Origin: Candidatus Woesearchaeota archaeon
Lineage (GTDB): Archaea; Nanobdellota; Nanobdellia; Woesearchaeales; ARS49
DNA length: 64,000 nucleotides
Direction of reading: 5' to 3'
Assembly: GCA_017609645.1 (NCBI GenBank)
Contig: JAFCDQ010000001.1
Location: 62,001 to 126,000, forward strand
The notes under the pieces were generated by a model. It did not search any database. It was given only the letters and a program-made list of their open reading frames with translations, and had not been told where the DNA came from. The position numbers were made by a program, and so were the translations under genes. Shown in pieces: positions 31,718 to 38,311 of this stretch (positions within the stretch are counted from its first letter, which is position 1; each line of letters opens with the position of its first letter).

Positions 31718-32034
31718 ACTTTAATTTTTTCTTCTAAAGACTCTTTTTCAACAGCGTCATCAAGTTCTTCTGATTTCTGCTTTAACTTTTTCTCTTTGTT
31801 AGCCTTGTAAACACCATACCAAGCAAGAAAATAACAAGAATTAAACGCGCCAACAACACTGCCTAAAAAATAACACAAACCTGCGCCTAACTTAGACAAC
31901 TTTCCTTCATTAACTTTCTTAATAGATTCATCAACCTCTTTATCAACTTCCTCAGTAAGGCTAAAATGCTCGCCCCCATACATAGCACTTTTTCTTGCAT
32001 TATTAAACAAATGCAAATACTCTTTGAAGGACAT
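31714..32034 (-). CDS. Hypothetical protein with one hydrophobic segment
   Basis: A 106-aa protein. The N-terminal half is polar and helical; a single hydrophobic stretch (LGAGLCYFLGSVVGAFNSCYFLAWYGVY, about residues 48-75; could also be a hairpin of two short helices) precedes a highly charged C-terminal tail. A TATA-like TTTTAAATACC lies on the minus strand about 25 bp before the ATG. No family is recognised. The neighbours (antiporter, PIN nuclease, rpoE) give no clear functional clue. Confidence 0.62.
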   Translation of the reverse strand: MSFKEYLHLFNNARKSAMYGGEHFSLTEEVDKEVDESIKKVNEGKLSKLGAGLCYFLGSVVGAFNSCYFLAWYGVYKANKEKKLKQKSEELDDAVEKESLEEKIKV

Positions 32035-32097
32035 AAAATTTAGAATAGAATTGGTATTTAAAAGAACTTATGAACTGTAAAATATAAAGAGAAAGCT

Positions 32098-32181
32098 TTA
32101 TAAATGAAAGCTTAACTTTGAGAGAGTAATGAGATGCTAGGGCTTCTACTATGCTACTGGCATTGATGCAGGCTGATACAA
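32098..32181 (+). promoter_or_regulatory. rpoE promoter and leader with short upstream frame
   Basis: TTTATAAAT (32098-32106) is the promoter of the rpoE operon, with the transcript start expected near 32128. An ATG at 32134, very close to that start, opens an 11-codon frame encoding MLGLLLCYWH and stopping at 32164-32166, in the same frame as rpoE (ATG 32182). It could be a leaderless regulatory peptide, or chance. The sequence before rpoE has only a weak Shine-Dalgarno. Confidence 0.4.
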
Positions 32182-32760
32182 ATGTTTTACAAAACACTAA
32201 TAAAAGATCACATAAGAGTCGCTCCACGGCTATTTGACCTAAAAGTCAAAGACGCTGTATTGAAAAGCGCACAACAAAAATACACTGGATTAATAGATCC
32301 ACAATTAGGCATCGTAATAGACATAACAGACGTTAAAAAAACCGGAGAAGGAATCATAATTCCAGGAGACGGTGCAAGCTATTATGATTCAACAGTTGAA
32401 GCACTCACATTTTTACCAGAAATGCAAGAAGTCGTCGTAGGAAATATCAGAGACATAGCAGACTTTGGCGCATTTATCACAATGGGTCCACTAGACGGCA
32501 TGATTCATGTCAGCCAAACAATGGATGACTTTGTAAGCTTTGCAAAAGACAAAGTTCTTTCAGGCAGAGACACAAAAAGAACACTAAGAATAGGCGACAC
32601 CTGCAAAGCAAGAATAATCGCAATAAGCTTTAAAGACTTAAGCAATCCAAAAATCGGACTAACAATGAGACAGCCAGGACTAGGAAAAAAAGAATGGCTA
32701 ACCGAAGAAGAAAAACCAAAAAAAGCTGCGACAAAAAAAGAAGAACCTAAAAAGAAATAA
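32182..32760 (+). CDS. rpoE: DNA-directed RNA polymerase subunit E' (Rpb7-like)
   Basis: A 192-aa homologue of Rpb7, which with RpoF forms the stalk of archaeal RNA polymerase, aiding promoter opening and RNA binding. The N-terminal tip domain begins MFYKTLIKDHIRVAPRLF; the C-terminal S1/OB domain spans about residues 80-165 with EVVVGNIRDIADFGAFITMG and DGMIHVSQ. A Lys/Glu-rich extension of about 20 residues follows. It is followed by spt4, eS24 and eS31 on the same strand with gaps of 0-9 bp, the usual archaeal order. Assignment is firm. Confidence 0.97.
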   Translation: MFYKTLIKDHIRVAPRLFDLKVKDAVLKSAQQKYTGLIDPQLGIVIDITDVKKTGEGIIIPGDGASYYDSTVEALTFLPEMQEVVVGNIRDIADFGAFITMGPLDGMIHVSQTMDDFVSFAKDKVLSGRDTKRTLRIGDTCKARIIAISFKDLSNPKIGLTMRQPGLGKKEWLTEEEKPKKAATKKEEPKKK

Positions 32761-32769
32761 GGAAATAAA

Positions 32770-32958
32770 ATGGCAAAGAAAAAAGCATGCAAACATGACA
32801 AACTCTTAACAGAGACAGAACAATGCCCTTTATGCAAAGGCTCAAGCTTAGTATTAAATTGGAAAGGAAGGATTCATATTATAGATTATGAAAAAAGCGA
32901 AATCGCCAAGAAAATAGGCATCACCGCAAACGGAGAATACGCAATAAAGGTGAATTAA
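32770..32958 (+). CDS. spt4: Transcription elongation factor Spt4 (RpoE'')
   Basis: A 62-aa zinc-ribbon protein that pairs with Spt5 on RNA polymerase and raises processivity. Seen: N-terminal ACKHDKLL and EQCPLCKGSS as zinc ligands (the first knuckle is C-x-H rather than C-x2-C, a small variation), then LVLNWKGRIHIIDYEKSEIA and GEYAIKVN, the family C-terminus. It lies 9 bp after rpoE and 3 bp before the eS24 gene. Length is typical. Assignment is firm. Confidence 0.95.
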   Translation: MAKKKACKHDKLLTETEQCPLCKGSSLVLNWKGRIHIIDYEKSEIAKKIGITANGEYAIKVN

Positions 32959-32961
32959 ACA

Positions 32962-33243
32962 ATGGAACTGACAATAACAGAAGAAAAAGCAAATCCTTAC
33001 TTAAAAAGAAAAGAGTTAAAGGGCAAGATTGTGTTTATAGGAGTAACACCAAGCAATGTAGATGTAGGGAAAAAAATAGCAGGACTAACAAAATCAGATG
33101 AAAAATTAGTCTTAGTAAAACACATATACACACAATTCGGAAGCCAAAAAGCAACATTTACAGCTTATGTTTATGAAACTGAAGAAATGAAAACAAAAAT
33201 CGAGCCGAAGAAGAAAGAGAAAAAGAAAAAAGGTGCACAATAA
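32962..33243 (+). CDS. rps24e: Small ribosomal subunit protein eS24
   Basis: A 93-aa archaeal S24e, with the conserved N-terminus MELTITEEKANPYLKRKELK, the strand KLVLVKHIYTQFGSQKATFT with GS-x-KA, and a basic C-terminal tail. It lies in the rpoE-spt4-eS24-eS31 order seen in many archaea. It overlaps the start of the eS31 gene by one base (TAATG). Assignment is firm. Confidence 0.96.
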   Translation: MELTITEEKANPYLKRKELKGKIVFIGVTPSNVDVGKKIAGLTKSDEKLVLVKHIYTQFGSQKATFTAYVYETEEMKTKIEPKKKEKKKKGAQ

Positions 33244-33446
33244 TGGCAGTGAAAAAAGGAAAAAAGGAAAAAAAGAAAAAAGTTGAAAAAAAGATTCACA
33301 CTAAATATGAAAAGAAAGGGGATAAATTAGAGCGAAAAAATCCTTTCTGTCCAAAATGCGGAGCAGGCTATTTCATGGCAGCACACCACAATAGAAAAAC
33401 CTGTGGAAAATGCCACTATACAGAATTCATAAAAAAAGAAAAATAA
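33243..33446 (+). CDS. rps27ae: Small ribosomal subunit protein eS31 (S27ae)
   Basis: A 67-aa zinc-ribbon ribosomal protein. A long Lys-rich N-terminal tail is followed by FCPKCGAGYFMAAHHNRKTC and GKCHYTEF: two Cys pairs form the zinc site. The domain is the part fused to ubiquitin in eukaryotes, here without ubiquitin as in other archaea. It is the last gene of the rpoE operon; its stop is followed by a 407-bp spacer with strong secondary structure. Assignment is firm. Confidence 0.97.
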   Translation: MAVKKGKKEKKKKVEKKIHTKYEKKGDKLERKNPFCPKCGAGYFMAAHHNRKTCGKCHYTEFIKKEK

Positions 33447-33853
33447 AACTATTTCTAAATGTCAAGAACCACCAGGCAATAGACTGGCGACATGTTTGAA
33501 TATGATGCTACTCATTGAGTGATTCTTGATGCTCAATATTCCCTCAAATCAGGTGGTTCTCGAGCACAACAAATTCCACCTCGACTATCAATAATAGATT
33601 GGGGAATATTGTTGTTTTTATAAATGGAAAAGGAGAAAGGTTCAAGGCATTTAGCAAGGTTTCGGGTATGGCGCTCATCCTTGAACTAAACCAAGATGCT
33701 GTTGAGAGGCGCCCTGCGTTCAACAACATCTCTCCTATTCATTAATACTCTCCATCTTATTTCATAAATAATATAATGAAGTGCATATAACTAACTAGCG
33801 AGTATACAATACGAAAAATACGATTTTAAAGGGTTGCATACGAAAGAAAGGGG
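33447..33853. ncRNA. Structured spacer, possible non-coding RNA(s)
   Basis: No credible protein gene. Inverted repeats: ATGTC (33459-33463)/GACAT (33489-33493) with inner CCAG/CTGG; AGAACCACC (33465-33473)/GGTGGTTCT (33552-33560), perfect; a competing AGGTGG (33551-33556)/CCACCT (33576-33581); ACTC/GAGT (33510-33520); GTTCAAGG (33640-33647)/CCTTGAAC (33679-33686), perfect; GATGCTGTTGA (33695-33705)/TCAACAACATC (33720-33730), one mismatch. TTTTTATAAAT (33615-33625) reads as a TATA on both strands and could drive a plus-strand RNA of about 90 nt from near 33640 and a minus-strand RNA of about 140 nt. I could not match it to RNase P, SRP or box C/D RNA. Confidence 0.5.
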
Positions 33854-35050
33854 TCAGAAAAGAGTGTTTATGAAAGTTTTAGCCTGCTCTTTAATCTCTT
33901 CCTCTTCTTCAATTATTTTGTTGTTCATCAGAATTTTGCCATTACAAACCGTATGCATAATACACTCAGGATTTGCAGAATAAACTAAATTAGAAATTAA
34001 ATTATGATTAGGAAATAAACTGATATTTTTCAAATCAACAAGAATAAAATCAGCTAATTTACCTTCTTTTATTTTACCAGCATTAATGTTGAAAGTCTTA
34101 GCAGCTTGCTCAGTAGCAATATTATGAATTTGATTTGCAGGGAGCAAAGTTGGATTTAGATTATTAGCTTTTTGCAATAAAGCAGCAAACTTCATTTCTT
34201 CAAACATATTTAAATTATTATTAGAAGCACTACCGTCAGTTCCTAGCAAAACATTTACATTATTAAGTTTTTGAAAATTTAAAATTCCAGAAGCAAGCTT
34301 AGCATTAGAAACAGGATTGTATATTACATTTGTTTTAGTTTTAGCAAGAATTTCAATTTCTTTGTCATCAAACCAAACACCATGAGCTGCAAATACATTT
34401 TTATTTAAGAAATTGAAACTGTTAAGATATTCAACAGGCCTTTTTTTATGTTTTTTAAAACAATCATCAACCTCTTTCTTAGTTTCTGACAAATGAATAT
34501 GAATGGGCCTGTTATTTTTTTCAGCTAATTCTTTGATTTTAATTAAATTTTCCTTGTTAACTGTGTAAATAGCATGAGGACCATAAGCAAACTTTATGAG
34601 TTCAGAATCTTTTGGAAGTTTTGGAATAGGGAGGCCGTCAATAAAAACAGAAGCAAAACAAGCCCTAACTTTCATCTCATCAATAGCCTTCTTAGCAGAA
34701 TCAAGATGCCAATACATATCATTAAAAAAAGTAGTTCCTGACTTAATCATCTCAAGAATTGCTAATTTAGTTCCTAAATAAACGCCTTTTTCCTTGAATT
34801 TTTCTTCAACAGGCCAAACTTTACTTAACCAATCCTGTAAAGGGAGATCATCAGCATAACCTTTAAGCAAAGACATAGCAGCATGAGTATGGCAGTTAAA
34901 GAAGGAGGGGAGGATAGCTTTGTTTTTACCGTCTATTTTATATTCAGCTTTACATTTTATATTATCAGAGATTTCTGTGAAAGAATTATCTTCTATGTAA
35001 ATGTCTTTTCGCTTGTTGTTTAATAAAACCTCCTTGATAAGTATGCTCAT
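33854..35050 (-). CDS. Amidohydrolase, MtaD/SAH-deaminase-like
   Basis: A 398-aa metal-dependent deaminase of the TrzA/MtaD group. Ligand motifs: SFFNCHTHAAMSLLKGYADD (HxH and the family loop), IHIHLSET, FAAHGVWFDDKE and LGTDGSASNNNLNMFEE. In archaea the close relatives deaminate 5'-deoxyadenosine, S-adenosylhomocysteine or methylthioadenosine, recycling products of radical-SAM and methyl-transfer reactions; Taw1 in this window would release 5'-deoxyadenosine. Length is a little below the usual 420-430. It lies just upstream of a tRNA gene on the same strand (tRNA transcribed first). Exact substrate is inferred. Confidence 0.88.
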   Translation of the reverse strand: MSILIKEVLLNNKRKDIYIEDNSFTEISDNIKCKAEYKIDGKNKAILPSFFNCHTHAAMSLLKGYADDLPLQDWLSKVWPVEEKFKEKGVYLGTKLAILEMIKSGTTFFNDMYWHLDSAKKAIDEMKVRACFASVFIDGLPIPKLPKDSELIKFAYGPHAIYTVNKENLIKIKELAEKNNRPIHIHLSETKKEVDDCFKKHKKRPVEYLNSFNFLNKNVFAAHGVWFDDKEIEILAKTKTNVIYNPVSNAKLASGILNFQKLNNVNVLLGTDGSASNNNLNMFEEMKFAALLQKANNLNPTLLPANQIHNIATEQAAKTFNINAGKIKEGKLADFILVDLKNISLFPNHNLISNLVYSANPECIMHTVCNGKILMNNKIIEEEEEIKEQAKTFINTLF

Positions 35051-35058
35051 TTTAAAAA

Positions 35059-35131
35059 AGCCTCTGGAGGGACTTGCACCCCCGACCTGCGGATTACAAA
35101 TCCGCCACTATGGCTACTAAGCTACAGAGGC
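35059..35131 (-). tRNA. tRNA-Thr (anticodon UGU), unusual D/T loops
   Basis: Reading the minus strand from 35131: acceptor GCCTCTG pairs with CAGAGGC, the anticodon arm is GCGGA-TTTGTAA-TCCGC giving anticodon UGU, and the discriminator base is U, as in archaeal tRNA-Thr. There is no intron and no encoded CCA. T8, A14, G15 and A21 are normal, but the D-loop has G18-C19 instead of G18-G19, and the T-loop is TGCAAGT with G at position 55 instead of U. The two changes could compensate as C19-G55 and G18-C56 pairs. Confidence 0.9.
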
Positions 35132-35200
35132 ATAAAGAGTAAAATTATAGAAACATTTTAAAAAGCTTTTGGCAAAATTAGAGTAAATAAAGGTGAGAAC

Positions 35201-35809
35201 ATGAAAATAATATTAATCGGAGCAGCAGGAAGCGGTAAAGGCACACAAGCTAAGCTCATAGCAGAAAAATATAACTTGACACATATCAGTATGGGAGACT
35301 TGCTAAGAGAGGCTGCAAAAGAAGATACAGAACAAGGAAGACAAATGAAAGAAATACTCAAAACAGGACAATTATTCACAAAAGAACTAACACTAAATCT
35401 AATAAAGAAAAAAGTCAATAACAACTTTGAAAACATGGTATTTGACGGTTATCCAAGAAGCCTAGAACAAGCTGAAGCATTAGATGAAGTCTGTGAGCCA
35501 GACTTAGTAATAATCATAGACCTGCCAGATGACGTGGCAGTAGAAAGACTCTCAAACAGAAGACAATGCAAAGCATGCGGAGCAATCACAACAAATGAAC
35601 ATGAAAAATGTCCAAACTGTGAAGGAGAATTGTATCAAAGAAATGATGACCAGCCAGAAGCAATAAAGAAAAGACTAGAACTATTCCATGAAGAAACAGA
35701 ACCATTAAAAGAATACTACAAACCAAGAGACATGGTATATGAAGTAGACGGAACAGCAACAAGAGAAGAAATCTTTGAAAAAATCTGCCAAATCATAGAT
35801 TCTGCCTGA
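35201..35809 (+). CDS. adk: Adenylate kinase, zinc-LID type
   Basis: A 202-aa adenylate kinase (ATP + AMP to 2 ADP). P-loop GAAGSGKGTQ (residues 7-16), AMP site HISMGDLLRE and FDGYPRSLEQAEALDE, and a LID with two Cys pairs (QCKACGAITTNEHEKCPNCE) that binds zinc. This is the bacterial/eukaryotic-type enzyme, not the trimeric archaeal AdkA, so transfer from bacteria at some time is likely, as in many DPANN lineages. Shine-Dalgarno GGTGA lies 6 bp before the ATG. The stop overlaps the convergent truD by 17 bp. Confidence 0.96.
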   Translation: MKIILIGAAGSGKGTQAKLIAEKYNLTHISMGDLLREAAKEDTEQGRQMKEILKTGQLFTKELTLNLIKKKVNNNFENMVFDGYPRSLEQAEALDEVCEPDLVIIIDLPDDVAVERLSNRRQCKACGAITTNEHEKCPNCEGELYQRNDDQPEAIKKRLELFHEETEPLKEYYKPRDMVYEVDGTATREEIFEKICQIIDSA

Positions 35810-36695
35810 TAAACTCAGTAGCATAAGAACCTTTGCGCAAAAAAAACTCAATTTTTAATTTTTTCTTACCTTTATAACATTCATCATCCTCTAATTTGCC
35901 TACTTTTAAATTATGAGATTTAGCCCAAACATCTCTAAAAGTTCCTTCAGAACTTAAATCAGGCAAAGCATTAATAATAAAATCTCTAGGACTAATATCA
36001 ACCTGTTTAATACCTTCTTGAGTATATTTATCTAAATCCTCAGAAGCAAAACCAACAATCGGCATTTCAGTATAAGGATTATACTCAGGGCTATCTTGAA
36101 TAAACAACTCAACAGCATTATTCCACAAAAAAGATTGAAAAGCATGAATATACAAAGAAAGAATCTTTTTAGGCATAGTAGTAAGAGCTGCAACATAATT
36201 GCTAGCGTCAACGTCAAGCTTAAGAAGTTCTGTTGCTTTCTTAAAATCTGATTTAACAATAGCTCTTCCAATCTCGGCATTATTTTCAGAAAAACGCTGT
36301 TCACCAAATAAATTAACAAATTCTTCTTTAAAATCAGGCAGTTTAGAAATATTCCTCATAATAATGATAAATTCATTTCCTTTAAGCATACCAAGAGAAA
36401 CAGGATGATCTAAAGTGCCTGCAAATTCAAGAGAAATCTTATCAAATTTAGTCTTTTTTAACTTATGATTTTTAACAGAAATTAACTGCCTAGTTATTGC
36501 CCTGCGATCTTTATTGCCAGCAAAAGAAAAATCAGTGAAGCTTAAATTATTCTCTTTAGCAATTACTTTAATAGCAGCTAAAGTTGTGTAATCATCTTTA
36601 TTAAGCCAATAACAAAAAAACTTACCTGGCTTAAACTCAATATCAGTCACTTCATTAACAACAAAATCTGCAGGGATATGCTTAATTACATACAT
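35793..36695 (-). CDS. truD: tRNA pseudouridine synthase TruD (Pus7 family)
   Basis: A 300-aa member of the TruD/Pus7 family, which makes pseudouridine-13 in tRNA and other sites. Seen: FSFAGNKDRRAITRQ, with the conserved Asp expected to be catalytic, HPVSLGMLKGNEFIIIMRN, and FVNLFGEQRFSENNAEIGRA. LSLYIHAFQSFLWNNAVELF is the conserved helix after the insert. The protein is shorter than most archaeal members (about 400 aa), so the TRUD insertion domain is reduced. Convergent with adk. Confidence 0.94.
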   Translation of the reverse strand: MYVIKHIPADFVVNEVTDIEFKPGKFFCYWLNKDDYTTLAAIKVIAKENNLSFTDFSFAGNKDRRAITRQLISVKNHKLKKTKFDKISLEFAGTLDHPVSLGMLKGNEFIIIMRNISKLPDFKEEFVNLFGEQRFSENNAEIGRAIVKSDFKKATELLKLDVDASNYVAALTTMPKKILSLYIHAFQSFLWNNAVELFIQDSPEYNPYTEMPIVGFASEDLDKYTQEGIKQVDISPRDFIINALPDLSSEGTFRDVWAKSHNLKVGKLEDDECYKGKKKLKIEFFLRKGSYATEFIRQNL

Positions 36696-36753
36696 AATCA
36701 GAGAGGAGAAAGCGAAAGGTTAAAAAGATTATCAACAACCCGCAAGTAATTAA

Positions 36754-36851
36754 GCACCCGTAGCTCAGCTTGGATAGAGCACTTGCCTCCTAACTCAATG
36801 CATAATTGGGAAGAAAGCAAGGGGTCGAGGGTTCGAATCCCTTCGGGTGCG
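36754..36851 (+). tRNA. tRNA-Arg (anticodon CCU) with 23-nt intron
   Basis: Acceptor GCACCCG pairs with CGGGTGC (36844-36850), discriminator G at 36851. D-loop with G18G19 and T-loop TTCGAAT are normal. The anticodon stem CTTGC pairs with GCAAG (36817-36821), and the loop CTCCTA...A gives CCU at 36789-36791. An intron at 36793-36815 sits between positions 37 and 38, the standard archaeal site, and can fold towards a bulge-helix-bulge substrate for the splicing endonuclease. The mature tRNA is 75 nt without CCA. The next gene ends one base after it on the other strand. Confidence 0.96.
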
Positions 36852-37763
36852 TTAAAATAAGCCTAAAGAAAGCTTCACAATATCAGAAACCTTATCTAAA
36901 TCATAGAAAGCTAAATTATTAAATCTAAGCGCGGCAAATTTACCAAGTTCATTAACATCAGCTTGAGGAATTAATTCATCTACAATAGAAAGCAAAGATT
37001 CAAATTTCTTTTTATTTTTTTCAACTTTTTCCACAATACTGCCAAACTCAAGATCCCTAATATTTTCAATCTCATTAGCAGGAAAAGCATTCAAAGCTTT
37101 TGAATTAAATTTTGCAATCTTAACACCAAAATCATTATCCTTAAACTGTCTATCAAAATCAAAAGCCTTAACAAAATACCTCTTGCCAGATTCGTCATCA
37201 AAAGGCACAATCATAATATTATAATCATGTAAATCACCTAAAAATAATCTCTGAGAAAATTCATCTAATCTAATCATTTTTTCCATAAAATGTGTATCAT
37301 TCAAGAAAAAATCTTTATCTTCTTCAGATAAATCACCAAAAATAAGACCTTCAACATTTTGTTCATATATAGCTTTGGGGTTCACTAAAAATCCCTGCTT
37401 AAAATGAGATAACATATTATATAATTCAAGACCAATAATTCTTAATGGATCAAACTTTTTCACATAAAAACGATTTTGCGAACCAAAAATATTAAAATCA
37501 ATTCTCAAAGGCACAGTAGTAGATCCGTTCATCTCATATATGCCATTAACTTCAAGATTTTTTTTAAATTGGAAAAGTTCTGCTATAATTTTCTTAGACA
37601 TATTGTCTTTACTAAAAGAGACATCTGGCTCAAAATCAAGTTTAATAGGCGCATTCTTAACAGAAGATTCCTGAGAATAGCTGTCACTCTTTAAATCCTC
37701 ATAAGAAGGCAATTTTTTATACAATGAATGCTGCTTGCTGTAAGTAATAATATCTTTGCTCAT
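36852..37763 (-). CDS. Orphan protein with kinase-like motifs
   Basis: A 303-aa protein of unknown family. Several short motifs line up in protein-kinase-like order: RFYVKKFDPLRIIGLELYNM (a candidate VAVK Lys followed by a helix Glu), RLFLGDLHDYNIMIVPFDD (like the catalytic loop GDLHxxNIM of choline-kinase and Rio-type folds), then VKAFDFDRQF (like the metal-binding DFG/DxD segment). No clear Gly-rich loop is seen; the N-terminal 80 residues are polar. So it may be an atypical kinase or phosphotransferase, or a degenerate relative. The ATG is 25-32 bp after TTTATAAA, leaderless, with the shared palindrome upstream. Confidence 0.68.
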   Translation of the reverse strand: MSKDIITYSKQHSLYKKLPSYEDLKSDSYSQESSVKNAPIKLDFEPDVSFSKDNMSKKIIAELFQFKKNLEVNGIYEMNGSTTVPLRIDFNIFGSQNRFYVKKFDPLRIIGLELYNMLSHFKQGFLVNPKAIYEQNVEGLIFGDLSEEDKDFFLNDTHFMEKMIRLDEFSQRLFLGDLHDYNIMIVPFDDESGKRYFVKAFDFDRQFKDNDFGVKIAKFNSKALNAFPANEIENIRDLEFGSIVEKVEKNKKKFESLLSIVDELIPQADVNELGKFAALRFNNLAFYDLDKVSDIVKLSLGLF

Positions 37764-37787
37764 AATACCTTACAAAAGAATTCTCCC

Positions 37788-37824
37788 TTTATAAATCTTT
37801 CTATAATCACCATCTCAGAGTAGT
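37788..37824 (-). promoter_or_regulatory. Shared palindrome (18-mer) plus BRE/TATA, copy D
   Basis: On the minus strand ACTACTCTGAGATGGTGA (37824-37807) ends 11 bp before TTTATAAA (37795-37788), which is preceded by GAAAGA. It serves the kinase-like gene whose ATG is at 37763. Confidence 0.68.
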
Positions 37825-37876
37825 TACTTTTTATCGGGAACAAACTTTAAATAACCCAGAAAGAATACACAATAAA

Positions 37877-38305
37877 ATGGCAAAAAAAGAGATGCACCAC
37901 GGAGTTTCTTTTATTCCAGGTATTGGAGAGAAACAAGGCAGTTGGTATTTTCCACTAAAATTCTTATTTACAACCTTGTGCGCAGCAATAATAATATTCG
38001 CACTAGGCTCAGTAACAGATTTCCAAGAATTAACAAAAGCAGCAAAAGTCTTAATGGTATTATTAATAGTTGTTGTAGCAATATTATATTTAGTAGCAGC
38101 GATACTTATATTCATAGAATGGTGGAAAAACACAAGAGCCATAGTAGACCAAGAAACAGCAAAAGCACAAATATTATTCTTAGAATCCTACAAGAAAGCA
38201 AAACTACAAAAACCAGGAGCAGCATTATACGATGAAACAGAATGGCTGCAGGATATAATCAGAAACTTAAAAAACAAAAATATTGAGAAAACTAAGAAAA
38301 AATAA
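37877..38305 (+). CDS. Hypothetical two-helix membrane protein
   Basis: A 142-aa protein. After a 24-residue polar start it has two hydrophobic helices (about residues 26-46 and 58-85) ending in EWWKN, followed by a helical, Lys-rich cytoplasmic tail of about 55 residues. A TATA-like TTTAAATAAC (about 37847-37856) lies 20-30 bp before the ATG, consistent with a leaderless start. No family is recognised. It ends 6 bp from the convergent glycosyltransferase gene. Confidence 0.7.
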   Translation: MAKKEMHHGVSFIPGIGEKQGSWYFPLKFLFTTLCAAIIIFALGSVTDFQELTKAAKVLMVLLIVVVAILYLVAAILIFIEWWKNTRAIVDQETAKAQILFLESYKKAKLQKPGAALYDETEWLQDIIRNLKNKNIEKTKKK

Positions 38306-38311
38306 ATTTTT

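Noticed and set aside
32164-32166. Recoded TGA linking the upstream frame to rpoE
   Set aside because: TGA is used as an ordinary stop elsewhere (for example at the end of cdc48), and rpoE has its normal N-terminus at 32182.
33544-33729. Open frame of 61 aa on the minus strand after eS31
   Set aside because: It crosses two strong inverted repeats and has no ribosome binding site; the structured-RNA reading explains the region better.
33447-33853. RNase P RNA or SRP RNA
   Set aside because: I looked for the conserved P4/GAGGAAAGUC core and the SRP helix 8 loop motifs and found no convincing match on either strand.
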